Assembly: GCA_964557955.1 (NCBI GenBank)
Contig: CAZLCS010000010.1
Location: 68,499-132,498, forward strand
DNA from: JALOOX01 sp964557955
Lineage (GTDB): Bacteria > Desulfobacterota > Syntrophobacteria > Syntrophobacterales > Syntrophobacteraceae
DNA length: 64,000 bases
Direction of reading: 5' to 3'
Shown: piece after piece, positions 35,793 through 44,610 of the stretch
Position numbering within the stretch: position 1 is the first letter of the stretch
Layout of the letters: each line of letters starts with the position of its first letter
Made by a program: the position numbers and the translations under genes
Notes under the pieces: model-generated
What the model was told of the DNA's origin: nothing
Database searches by the model: none
Seen by the model: the letters and a program-made list of their open reading frames with translations, nothing else

Positions 35793-36462
35793 AATCTTCT
35801 CTCGTGATGGGGGTGAATCGGAGGCGGTCTCCCGGCCTCACCAGGAACGGATCGGCTCGTTCGAGGTCGAACAGCCTGGCGGGGGTTCTGCCGATGATCT
35901 GCCATCCTCCCGGGCTGTCGATGGAATAGATGCCGGTCTGTCGATCAGCGATTCCGACGCTGCCCGCTGGGACAACCTTACGGGGTGATGATTTTCTGGG
36001 CGTCTCGAGGCGTTTGTCCAACCCGCTCAGGTAGGGGAACCCCGGTGTGAATCCCACCATGACCACGTCGTAGACCGGGGCTGTATGTAAAGCGACCACC
36101 TCATCGGGAGTCAATCCATGGATTGCGGCAACCTCATTCAGATCTGGTCCGAATTCCAGGCCATAACAGACAGGTATATCAACAGCATCGCGCTGTTCCG
36201 CAGGGCTGGCTTCAGTCGCAGCCAGCCCTTCTTCGATGAACGTCAGGAGCTGCTCATGGGAGAGGTCCCACGGATCGTATTGGACGAACAGGGATCGATA
36301 GGTGGGATTCAGCTCAAGGATCCCCGGATGTCTTCCGGCCCTCAAATGGTCAGACAGCGCATGCACCCGTCGGTTGATGGATGCATCGATGGCATCCCCA
36401 AATTCAATGCTCAGTCCCGTCTCGCCGCATAACAGGATGCGGGGCGTTGGCTGTTCGTCCAT
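35770..36462 (-). CDS. pxpB: 5-oxoprolinase subunit B (KipI family)
   Basis: 230 residues of the AHS1/KipI family: GETGLSIEFGDAID at the N terminus, IPVCYGLEFGPDL, MVGFTPGFPYLSGL and a closing PGGWQIIGRTPARLFD with RPGDRLRF. First gene of the operon pxpB-pxpC-ycsI-type-pxpA. The promoter should lie upstream of 36462. Confidence 0.93.
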   Translation of the reverse strand: MDEQPTPRILLCGETGLSIEFGDAIDASINRRVHALSDHLRAGRHPGILELNPTYRSLFVQYDPWDLSHEQLLTFIEEGLAATEASPAEQRDAVDIPVCYGLEFGPDLNEVAAIHGLTPDEVVALHTAPVYDVVMVGFTPGFPYLSGLDKRLETPRKSSPRKVVPAGSVGIADRQTGIYSIDSPGGWQIIGRTPARLFDLERADPFLVRPGDRLRFTPITREDFESLAHS

Positions 36463-36971
36463 GCTCGATCACCCGGCTGAACCATCACTGAATCATCGTC
36501 GCCGCAAAGCTCCCTTTACGGGGCGGCCCTCAAAGTCGTTCATGGCATCGAAGACTGTATACTTGTATGAAAATGGGCGTCAAGTCGGGAATGCGCGGGG
36601 AGACCTGGTCGATCGTTGACCCGGCGGGGTTTCGGAGAGCGAAGGATGGAAGTGCGAGAGTCTGATGTCTCTTTTCATTGGCGGCCACCGTTCAAACATG
36701 GCATAATCATTGGCAATAGTCGCTTCTCATCCTCTTTGGATGACCTGGACGATATGGGCCCCTCGGCGGAAGCCGATCACCACCATGGCGAATGCTTCGG
36801 CCGAACGAACCATCAACGCTTGATATCTTGACTCAACCTTTCGAAACGATTCGTTTCTTCATGACGTGACAGAGGTCCTGAAACCTTGTCCGCAGCTTTG
36901 TCGCAGGTGCGCCTTGAGACCCTGGTTCTCAAGGCAGAATGAGGAAAGTGGCCCATAAGGGGAGGATGAGA
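36463..36971. other. Divergent intergenic region
   Basis: About 500 bp between pxpB and the LysM/FecR gene, holding the promoters of both. No credible gene. A TGGCAT-N5-TTGG string near 36694 resembles a sigma-54 site but lacks the -12 GC. Confidence 0.5.
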
Positions 36972-38630
36972 ATGAGACAGTCGGCGGGGTGGAGCTTCCT
37001 CGTGCTCGGGTTGCTCACGATCGGGATGGGGTCGATGGGATCGGTTCGGGCCGAAGATGTGCGCATTGTGGTAGCAGAGGGGGACAACCTTTCAACCCTC
37101 AGCGAAAAGTACCTGGATGAGCCGCATGATTGGATTGCCGTCGCCCGCGTCAACGACCTGAAGGACCCGCACCTGATCTTTCCGGGGCAGGAACTGGTAA
37201 TCCCGGAGCATCTGCTCAAGGGCTTGCCCGCGCTCGGGAAAGCCACTTTCGTCAGGGGAGAGGTCCTGATCATGCGCTCCAGGGACACGGGATGGGAGCC
37301 CTTGGGCCTCTCGGAGGAGATCCCTGCGGAGAGTCGGGTCCGGACGGGCGGCGATGGCGCTTTGGAAATCACCTTCGAGGACGGGTCCTCGTGCTTCCTG
37401 AAGCCTGAAACGAGTCTGAAGATCGCCAAGGCCAGAAAGCGCGGACCCCATCACTTCTTCAGAGATCTCTTTCTGGAGCTTGGAAGAATCATCACAAGGC
37501 TGCAGGGGGCGGTCGGGAGTGGATCTCGCTTCAACATACGCACGCCGTCGGCCACGGCGGCCGCCCGGGGGACCGAATTCAGGGTTTCGTCGGATGAGCG
37601 CAGGGACACACGCATCGAGGTGCTGGAAGGGATGGTGGGTGCGGCGAGCCGCTGGCGGGGAGTGACCCTGGAGGAGGGCGAAGGAACGCTGGTCCGCCGG
37701 GGTCTCAAGCCCGTCGAGCCCCGTAAGCTGCTCAATCCTCCGTCCCCAGACCATGTTGAGGCGGCTTACAACAAGATGCCACTGGAGCTTCGGTTTCACC
37801 CGGTTCCCGGAGCCGCAAGCTACCGGGTGATGCTGGCGGTGGGATCCGAGTTGAAGGACGTGGTGCGCGAAGTCCGGATTGATCCGGCCGCCGCCGCAGT
37901 CATGGAAGATCTTGCGGACGGTCACTACTATCTCTACGCCCAGACGGCTGACGAGCTCGGTCTCGAGGGGCCCCGTTCGAGTCCCGTCCCCATCAAGGTG
38001 AGAACCAATCCTGTGCCTCCCTTCATTCAATACCCGGTGGACGGGACCGAGCACAAGGCGACGGCCGTCGTCTTCAAATGGCTGAACGTGGAGGATGCCG
38101 AGAAGTACCATTTGCAGGTGAGCACGGATCCGGACATGATCCAGCTGGTGGAGGAGCATGATGAAATCGGAAGGGTCGAGTTCAAGACCGAGGAGCTCAC
38201 ACCCGGCAAATACTTCTTCAGGATTCGTTCGGCTGCCGCCGATGGGTATCGCGGGGCCTGGTCCGACATCCAGAGCTTCACCATTTTGCCTCCGCCGCCC
38301 GTCCCTCCTGCAGATCCGCCCAGGAGCGACCGAAAGCACATCTACATGCGGTGGCAGGACTTGGGCGAGGGTATGAAGTACCATTTCCAGATGGCCAGGG
38401 ATAAAGAGTTTCAGGACATCGTCCACGACGCAACAGTGGAACAGCCTGAAATCACTGTGGATAAGCCCAGGAAATCAGGGACCTATTACGTTCGCGTGAG
38501 CGGCATCGCTCCGGATGGCTACGAGGGACGATTTTCGCCGCCCCAGAGCTTCAAGGTCGCTAGGTTCCCTTGCTGGATCGTGGGGGGCGTCGTCACGGTG
38601 ACCACCATCATCCTGATCGTGGTTTTGTAG
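36972..38630 (+). CDS. LysM-FecR domain protein with FN3-like repeats
   Basis: 552 residues from ATG 36972, with GGGGAGG six bases upstream. Signal peptide ~1-27 (ends GSVRA). LysM-like domain ~30-80 (EGDNLSTLSEKYLDEPHDW...FPGQELVIP), a FecR-type domain ~130-235 (TPSATAAARGTEFRV), then three FN3-like repeats (~255-345, 350-435, 440-530) with repeated YHLQVSTDP / YHFQMARDK strings. A C-terminal helix (~533-552) may anchor it. It probably binds peptidoglycan in the periplasm and is paired with the CHASE2 kinase downstream. Confidence 0.85.
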   Translation: MRQSAGWSFLVLGLLTIGMGSMGSVRAEDVRIVVAEGDNLSTLSEKYLDEPHDWIAVARVNDLKDPHLIFPGQELVIPEHLLKGLPALGKATFVRGEVLIMRSRDTGWEPLGLSEEIPAESRVRTGGDGALEITFEDGSSCFLKPETSLKIAKARKRGPHHFFRDLFLELGRIITRLQGAVGSGSRFNIRTPSATAAARGTEFRVSSDERRDTRIEVLEGMVGAASRWRGVTLEEGEGTLVRRGLKPVEPRKLLNPPSPDHVEAAYNKMPLELRFHPVPGAASYRVMLAVGSELKDVVREVRIDPAAAAVMEDLADGHYYLYAQTADELGLEGPRSSPVPIKVRTNPVPPFIQYPVDGTEHKATAVVFKWLNVEDAEKYHLQVSTDPDMIQLVEEHDEIGRVEFKTEELTPGKYFFRIRSAAADGYRGAWSDIQSFTILPPPPVPPADPPRSDRKHIYMRWQDLGEGMKYHFQMARDKEFQDIVHDATVEQPEITVDKPRKSGTYYVRVSGIAPDGYEGRFSPPQSFKVARFPCWIVGGVVTVTTIILIVVL

Positions 38631-38646
38631 CCCTGTAACCTCCAAC

Positions 38647-38695
38647 CCGAGACCCGAGACCCGAGACTCGAGACCCGAGACTCGAAACTCGAAAC
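38647..38695 (+). repeat. Heptamer tandem array (YCGARAC)
   Basis: Seven consecutive 7-mers of CCGAGAC, TCGAGAC or TCGAAAC in the gap between the FecR and CHASE2 genes. On the other strand the unit is GTTTCGA, the same as in the 12870 array. Confidence 0.92.
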
Positions 38696-38751
38696 CTTTC
38701 GTGCCGGATTGCATGCTTCAGTCGACGTCCAAACCTCAGTCCAAGGCCGCA

Positions 38752-41385
38752 ATGCGATCGATGAAGAAGGTCGGGTGGTTGGTGCTGCCCGGGCTGGCTG
38801 CGGCGATTCTCCTGGTCCTGATCGAGCTCTTCGGCCTTTTCGAGGGTCTGAACCTTTACGCTTACGACCTCTTCATGAGGCTTCGTGGTCCTCGTGAGCC
38901 TTCGGAGGAAATTCTCCTGGTGACCATTGACGAGAAGACGCTGCAGCGCCTGGGGCGGTGGCCCATCGGGCGCCACTGGTACGCGGAGCTTTTGAAACGG
39001 TTGGGGAGCCCGACTGCAGTAGGACTTGACATCATCCTGGCCGACCCCTCGCCGGAAGATGAAACGCTGGCCGAGGCCTTGGGATCTCATCCCAACGTCG
39101 TGCTCCCCGTCTATCTCGATCGACAGAGAGGATGGGTGAGCCCATTGGAATCACTGGGAAAGATGGTCACCGGGCATATCCATCTCGAACCGGGCATCGA
39201 CGGTGTGACTCGACAGGTGTTTCACACGGTCGCCCATTGTGACATTCAGTTCCGTTCCTTTGCTTCGGCCATTCGCTCGACATTCGACGGCCGGGAAGGA
39301 CCGGAGGCCTCATCGCCTTCACCCGTTCCTTTGGCGGAGAATCCAGCGGAGATCACCCAATCCAATCCCATGTGGATCAACTACTACGGCGGCAGAGAGG
39401 CCTTTCGCACCGTGTCTTTCGTGGATGTGCTGGAGGGCAGGTGGCCTCCCGCCTTCTTCGACGGCCGCATCGTGCTCGTGGGACTCACGGCTGTGGGGTT
39501 GGAAGAGGGTGTACTCACCCCCTTCTCCCAGGATCGAAAGCGATTGTCCGGCGTTGAAGCTCATGCTCAGATCTTGAGCAACCTTCTCGATGGGAGCGAC
39601 ATCCAACCGTTGGGATCGTGGTCCCTCTGGATTTCCATGCTGCTTGCGGGGCTCATTTCGTTCTGGTGGATTGAGCGTGTGAGGCCGCTCCAGATGCTGA
39701 TGGTTTTCCTGGGGGGCGGTCTCGTCGTGAATGCGGTCTCCTATTCGGCGCTGACCCATGCCAACGTCTGGATTCCGCCCGCAGGATTTCTCGGTTTGAT
39801 GGGAGCCGGATGTGCAGCGGGGTACGTGTCGCGACTCCAAAGAGTGCAGACCTTGCTGATTCAGGCCAAAAAGGATTGGGAGGAGTCCTTTCACTCCCTG
39901 GATGAGGCCATCATTCTCTACGATGAGCACTGCAAGGTGATTCGAATGAACCGGGCGGCCTCCCACGAGCTGGATCCCTCGCTGCTTGAGGTCTTCCGCG
40001 ACCGATGCCGTTACTGGTTGCTCCGCAACGGCAGGAGTGATCTGGAACCCGAGCCTCAGGAACTGAAGTTCCAGTCGCTCCCGGGTGTGGAAGAAGTGAG
40101 CCTGACGCATGGGGACCGCCACTATGAAGTCAGGTCGCTGGCAAGGGTGGACGATAAAGGGAACTTCCAGGGCTTCATCCATGTAGTCCGTGATGTCACC
40201 TACCGCAGGCAGCTGGAGCTGGAACAGCGGGAGCTTCAGACGAAGCTATCCCAGGCCCAGAAGATGGAGGCCCTGGGGACCCTGGCCGGAGGCATCGCCC
40301 ACGACTTCAACAACATCCTCTCGGCCATCATCGGCTACGCGGAGCTTATGGCCGTCTCGGTGGATCGAGAGGGCAAGTTCCAGGAGCGGCTGGAGCGCAT
40401 CATTCAGGCCGGTCTCCGAGCCAGGGACCTTGTCAAACAGATTCTCACCTTCAGTCGACGAACGGTGCAGGACCTGAAACCGATCCAGCCGGGAAAGATC
40501 GTCACGGAGGCCATGCGTCTGTTGAGGCCTGCTCTGCCGACGACCATTGAAATCCAGGTCAGCGTCTCCAGTGAAGCGTATGTGGAAGGCGACCCCACCC
40601 AGGTCCACCAGATCGTGATGAATCTGTGCACCAACGCGTATCAGGCCATGAAAGCCCAAGGCGGGCGCCTCGAGGTGGCGGCCGAGGATGTGGTGCTGCA
40701 GGACGGGATCGAACAGGAGAACTGGTACATTCCGCCAGGCCGATACGTCGCCGTTCGGGTGAGCGACACGGGGGAGGGTATTCCGAATGAGATAAGGAAA
40801 CGCATCTTTGAACCCTATTTCACCACCAAGGAGGTGGGAGAGGGAACGGGGCTGGGACTTTCCACCGTCCATGGCATCCTCAAAGCTCATGGAGGCGGTC
40901 TGGTCCTGGAGAGCGAGCTGGGCAAAGGCACGACCTTTCATGTCTATCTGCCCATCTTGGACCGGGTGAAGGCGTCCGCCGAGCCGCTCGAACATCATGG
41001 GCCGCTCATGGGCTCCGAGCGCATTCTGTTCGTGGATGACGAGGCGGCGCTTATCGAAATCGCCAAAGACGCTCTGGAAGAAATGGGATATCACGTCACC
41101 GCCCGGAGGAGCCCCGTGGAGGCCCTGGAGTGTTTTCGTTCGGATTCCTCGGCGTTCGACATTCTCATCACGGATATGACCATGCCGAAGATGACCGGAA
41201 TTCAGCTGGTGATGGAAGTGCGGAATATTCGGGCCGATATTCCCGTCATCCTGTGCACGGGCTACCGCCAGATCTCGAAACCGGAGGAAATTGAAACGGC
41301 CGGAATCGGCCGCATCATCACCAAACCCGCCACATCGAAGGACCTGGCCCGAGCCATTCGCAGCCTCATGGATGGAAGGGGCTGA
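38752..41385 (+). CDS. CHASE2 hybrid sensor histidine kinase
   Basis: About 877 residues. A helix at ~5-25, an extracytoplasmic CHASE2 domain (~30-290: LVTIDEKTLQRLGRWPIGR, VGLDIILADPS, GRIVLVGLTA), three helices (~300-370), a PAS-like region, HisKA (GIAHDFNNILSAIIGYAEL), HATPase_c (DTGEGIP, GTGLGLS) and a C-terminal receiver (ILITDMTMPKMTG). The frame is open from GTG 38701; I prefer ATG 38752 because AAGG lies before it. FecR and CHASE2 proteins are often paired, so the LysM/FecR protein is its likely periplasmic partner. Confidence 0.9.
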   Translation: MRSMKKVGWLVLPGLAAAILLVLIELFGLFEGLNLYAYDLFMRLRGPREPSEEILLVTIDEKTLQRLGRWPIGRHWYAELLKRLGSPTAVGLDIILADPSPEDETLAEALGSHPNVVLPVYLDRQRGWVSPLESLGKMVTGHIHLEPGIDGVTRQVFHTVAHCDIQFRSFASAIRSTFDGREGPEASSPSPVPLAENPAEITQSNPMWINYYGGREAFRTVSFVDVLEGRWPPAFFDGRIVLVGLTAVGLEEGVLTPFSQDRKRLSGVEAHAQILSNLLDGSDIQPLGSWSLWISMLLAGLISFWWIERVRPLQMLMVFLGGGLVVNAVSYSALTHANVWIPPAGFLGLMGAGCAAGYVSRLQRVQTLLIQAKKDWEESFHSLDEAIILYDEHCKVIRMNRAASHELDPSLLEVFRDRCRYWLLRNGRSDLEPEPQELKFQSLPGVEEVSLTHGDRHYEVRSLARVDDKGNFQGFIHVVRDVTYRRQLELEQRELQTKLSQAQKMEALGTLAGGIAHDFNNILSAIIGYAELMAVSVDREGKFQERLERIIQAGLRARDLVKQILTFSRRTVQDLKPIQPGKIVTEAMRLLRPALPTTIEIQVSVSSEAYVEGDPTQVHQIVMNLCTNAYQAMKAQGGRLEVAAEDVVLQDGIEQENWYIPPGRYVAVRVSDTGEGIPNEIRKRIFEPYFTTKEVGEGTGLGLSTVHGILKAHGGGLVLESELGKGTTFHVYLPILDRVKASAEPLEHHGPLMGSERILFVDDEAALIEIAKDALEEMGYHVTARRSPVEALECFRSDSSAFDILITDMTMPKMTGIQLVMEVRNIRADIPVILCTGYRQISKPEEIETAGIGRIITKPATSKDLARAIRSLMDGRG

Positions 41386-41649
41386 CGGCAGCTCGGGCCA
41401 GCAGAGGAGATCAGGGTTGAATTTCCCGTCACTCCGTTGATAGGGCGGCTCCAACCCTGATGATCCATGCTTGAGGCTGTGATGAGGCCCGCCTTGTCAG
41501 GATCCATTGTTCCATCGGCGTGTTGGCCTGGTGTGGCCCCTTCCGCAACCGGTCCGGTCCACGCCGTTCGTCAATTCACAAAGCGTCAAGATAGTGCCTC
41601 TCGGGCGAGAAAGTCTGGCTCATCGCGGATCAGCGTGATGGCACATCCC

Positions 41650-41711
41650 GTTCATGCTGAGGTATCGAAGTGCGAGCAGCGCGGTTCGCCCTTCGATACC
41701 TCAGGGCGAAC
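41650..41711. repeat. Inverted repeat with GAGGTATCGAAG arms
   Basis: 21-nt arms, GTTCATGCTGAGGTATCGAAG-type on the left and its near complement on the right (18 of 21 pair), separated by 20 nt. It looks like a repetitive extragenic palindrome. Confidence 0.75.
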
Positions 41712-42065
41712 GGCTGCGGAGCCACACGGTCACGCAAATCCGCGTTGAGCCGAAAGTCTTTCCGAGGGATCGGCGCCCGGGCCTGGCGGGCGTTGTAGAT
41801 TGCCCTGGAGTCCGGCTTCTTTGTCACTGACCGAGAGTGTCAAGGTTCACGACTCCCGAACTGGGTCTCGGGGTGTGTGGGGGTGTCGGTGTTATGACGC
41901 TCCGGGCCTTGGTACGGCGAATCTTCCTGATTCAAGACCTGCATGGCTCGGCCGGGCGCCAATGACAGCCCCGTCTGCATCAATCCCCCTCGAAAGGGGC
42001 AATGCCGTTTGTCTGAAAAGCGGAGTCCCTTTTCATGCTTCGTTGTGGGCGAAAGCCCATGGGGG

Positions 42066-42108
42066 TTGACTTGAGGGGTGGCACGGGCCAAGCGAAGCTT
42101 CCCCGTGA
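42066..42108 (+). repeat. Dispersed palindrome family B, uninterrupted copy
   Basis: TTGACTTGAGGGGTGGCACG followed by GGCCAAGCGAAGCTTCCCCG. It matches both flanks of MITE copy 3 at 29220, with CAA where that copy has the duplicated TGA. Confidence 0.6.
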
Positions 42109-42223
42109 TGGAGAGGTCATGCAAGGGCCGGCTTCGGTTGGCCCATGTCACCTTGTCGGCCAGTACCCTTTGAGCCCAAATCAAGCCAGGTCGGCTGCTC
42201 GGTTTCCTGTTGCTTCCACTGGT

Positions 42224-42238
42224 TGGCACACGAATTGC
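42224..42238 (+). promoter_or_regulatory. Sigma-54 promoter of the prkA operon
   Basis: TGGCACACGAATTGC matches the -24/-12 consensus with correct spacing; it differs from the uspA promoter at a single spacer base. Predicted start near 42250, 279 bp before prkA. Confidence 0.75.
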
Positions 42239-42327
42239 TCGTTATCGAAGCGGAATCAGAGACTGGCACAGCACGGGATAATGCACTTCTTGAAGTTCGG
42301 GACCCACCTGTGGATCAAGGAGCGAAT

Positions 42328-42384
42328 TTGACGGCTACTCCCTACGGCCTGAACAAACTGGTTACCAACAAGGACGGCCCTTGA
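42328..42384 (+). CDS. Candidate 18-residue leader peptide
   Basis: TTG start with AAGGAG five bases upstream, a textbook ribosome-binding site, then 17 codons encoding TATPYGLNKLVTNKDGP and TGA. Third codon positions are mostly G or C, as in true genes here. It lies between the sigma-54 promoter and a strong terminator. It could be a leader peptide controlling read-through into prkA, or chance. Other upstream in-frame extension exists but begins before the predicted transcript start. Confidence 0.4.
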   Translation: MTATPYGLNKLVTNKDGP

Positions 42385-42414
42385 TGCGGCGCCGAGCTCT
42401 ACCGGTACACCCCG

Positions 42415-42445
42415 AAGCCATGGCCGTCATGCCATGGCTTTTTTT
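42415..42445 (+). terminator. Intrinsic terminator upstream of prkA
   Basis: A 10-bp perfect stem AAGCCATGGC/GCCATGGCTT with a 6-nt loop (42425-42430) and a 7-T run (42439-42445). It ends 83 bp before the prkA ATG with no gene on this strand upstream other than the 18-codon frame. Confidence 0.85.
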
Positions 42446-42528
42446 GTCTCTGCGCAATGAGGCACACAGGGGATCGCGGTACGGCGATTTTGCGAATGAA
42501 TGCCCTTGAACGGGGGAGGAAACAAGCG

Positions 42529-44595
42529 ATGCAGACGAATGGTGTGCGAGGACTGGCCCATCACCTCAAGGAAGTGAAACAGGGCGGAAGGCGATTCGAG
42601 AATGCCTACCAGTCCGTTGCCCGCATGATTCTCGGGAGCAACGGGAACATCGACCGGGTCATGGTGAACGGAAAGACGACCTACGACTTCAAGCTCTTCC
42701 GAAACGGCGGCAAGTCCGTTGTCGGCATGTACGACGAGATCAACAGCTTCGTTTCCTTCGTGAAGGACGCCGCCGAGGGTGGGTCCTCCCGGGAGATGGC
42801 CTACGTGCTCGTGGGCGAGCCCGGAAACGGCAAGACCTTCTTCGTGGATTTTCTCTGCGCCCGCTACCGGAGCTTCATCGCACAGCCCGAGAATCGCCGC
42901 TACACCTTCAACTTCAATCACCTGGACCGCCTCGGCGGGTACGGAAAGCTGACCTCCATCCAGTCCCAGACTTTCGAGGACCCGGTGCTCCTCGCCATGA
43001 ACCTCCTGGAATCCCCGGATGAAAACCGGCGGTTCCTGGCCGAGCACGGCGGATTCGACGATGCCGAAATCGAGAAGATGTACGACGCCTATCGTCCACT
43101 TGGCGCCTGCACGGACTACATTCTGAACGACATTCGCAACCACGTGGACGGCAGCCTCGAGGAACTGCTCTCCTTCATTGAGATAGTGCCCGTCCCCCTG
43201 AGCGAGAGCCTGGGGACGGTCACGGGGAAATACTCGGCCAAGGACAAGATCACCTCTTCAGCGGTGGACCTCCTGGGCGAGGAATCCATCCAGCGATTGC
43301 TGCACATCAGCGACGCCAACAACCCCTACCGGTTCGATCTGCGGCGGGGCGCGCTGGCCCGGGTGGCAGGCGGCGGCATCCATTTCAGCGACGAAATCTT
43401 CAAGAACAAGAAGGACCTGGTGCAGGTATACCTCGGGGTCATCCAGAATCGCAACATCGAGATCGACGGTTTCCGCTGGCCCATCGACACGCTCATCATC
43501 GCCACGAGCAACAACGCCGAGTTCAACCGTTTCCTGGCCGAGCGCGAGGAAGCCCCCATCGTGGACCGCTGCCGCATCTGCTACGTGGCGCACAACACCG
43601 ACTACCGCATGCAGGAGAAGCTGACGCTCTACGCCATCGGAAGCGAATCCAAGACGACCCTCACCCACGAAAAGCTGCACCAGGACCCGAACCTCAATTA
43701 CGCCTGCTCGGTGGCCGCCGTGCTGACCCGGCTTCCAAGGTCCGAGAAACTGACGCCCATTGAGACGATGAAGCTCGCCGCCGGGGAGATCGCCGGCGAG
43801 AAAAGCATCAAGACTCTGGCCGAGGTCATCGACGCCCTGAACCATGAGCCGGATATCACCAAGCGGTTCGGCCAGAAGGGGCTGGGTCAGCGCAACGTCG
43901 GGCGGGCCATCCAGCTCCTCATGGAAACCTCCGAGACCAACGAGGGACGCTGCATGTTCGCCTGCGACCTCTTCAAGTCCCTCGAACGGATCATCCTGGA
44001 CTATGTGTCCGAGGGGAACGACCGGGTGAAGTACCTGGAGGACCTCAAGATCGCCAAGGGACTCTACCGGGAGCGCATCACGACGGAGATGTTCAACGCG
44101 TACATGGATGAGCCCCACGCCATCCGCAAGGACGTCATGAACTACGTGAACATGATCATCGGCATTGACGCCGAGAACCTGGGACCGGACAAGATCTGGA
44201 AATACAAGGACCCCCAGACGGGAGAGCTTCGGGCCCTCAAGATCGACGAGCGGTTTGTGCAGAGTGTGGAGGACCGGCTGGGGCTCAAGACGCGCGAGCA
44301 GCGGGAGTCCTTCCGGACCTCCATCCGCAAGATCTATGGCCAGAAGCTCTCCGTGGATTTGAACTACGACTTCATGGACAACCTGGAGCTTGTCAAGGCG
44401 GTGACGGACGTGAGGCTCAAGTCCGATATCGCCGGCGCAGGCAGCCTCATCGGTGCTCTTGCCAACCGAACCCATGATGAGAACCAGAAGCTCTACGACC
44501 GCATGATCGACACCATGCTGAACAAGCTCGGATACTGCGCAACCTGCGCCCAGAAGACCATCGAATACTTCTGCACGCAGGATGACGAGCAGTGA
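42529..44595 (+). CDS. prkA: PrkA-family serine protein kinase
   Basis: 688 residues from ATG 42529, with GGGGGAGGAAA upstream; E. coli YeaG is 644 residues. The AAA-like PrkA N-terminal domain has Walker A GEPGNGKT (~97-104) and a Walker-B-like HFSDE, and the C-terminal PrkA domain follows. The C terminus carries CATC plus a third Cys. PrkA/YeaG proteins are Ser/Thr kinases induced by starvation and stress, acting in the cytoplasm with the DUF444 and SpoVR proteins encoded next. First gene of a four-gene operon behind a sigma-54 promoter. Confidence 0.93.
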   Translation: MQTNGVRGLAHHLKEVKQGGRRFENAYQSVARMILGSNGNIDRVMVNGKTTYDFKLFRNGGKSVVGMYDEINSFVSFVKDAAEGGSSREMAYVLVGEPGNGKTFFVDFLCARYRSFIAQPENRRYTFNFNHLDRLGGYGKLTSIQSQTFEDPVLLAMNLLESPDENRRFLAEHGGFDDAEIEKMYDAYRPLGACTDYILNDIRNHVDGSLEELLSFIEIVPVPLSESLGTVTGKYSAKDKITSSAVDLLGEESIQRLLHISDANNPYRFDLRRGALARVAGGGIHFSDEIFKNKKDLVQVYLGVIQNRNIEIDGFRWPIDTLIIATSNNAEFNRFLAEREEAPIVDRCRICYVAHNTDYRMQEKLTLYAIGSESKTTLTHEKLHQDPNLNYACSVAAVLTRLPRSEKLTPIETMKLAAGEIAGEKSIKTLAEVIDALNHEPDITKRFGQKGLGQRNVGRAIQLLMETSETNEGRCMFACDLFKSLERIILDYVSEGNDRVKYLEDLKIAKGLYRERITTEMFNAYMDEPHAIRKDVMNYVNMIIGIDAENLGPDKIWKYKDPQTGELRALKIDERFVQSVEDRLGLKTREQRESFRTSIRKIYGQKLSVDLNYDFMDNLELVKAVTDVRLKSDIAGAGSLIGALANRTHDENQKLYDRMIDTMLNKLGYCATCAQKTIEYFCTQDDEQ

Positions 44596-44610
44596 GAAAG
44601 ATGGTGCATC

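Larger units (their letters stand above)
41386..42223. other. Gene-free region upstream of the prkA promoter
   Basis: About 840 bp with no credible gene. It contains an inverted repeat ATCAGGGTTG/CAACCCTGAT (41410-41461) just past the CHASE2 gene, a second one at 41650-41711, a family-B repeat at 42066 and a single TGTCACCTTG element at 42146 that resembles the uspA upstream sites. Confidence 0.6.

Noticed and set aside
36694..36712. Sigma-54-like site TGGCAT-N5-TTGG before the LysM/FecR gene
   Set aside because: The -12 GC pair is missing and the -24 element ends in T; too weak to call.
42279..42330. A different ATG-started frame in the prkA leader
   Set aside because: It is in another frame than the well-placed AAGGAG and has no ribosome-binding site of its own.
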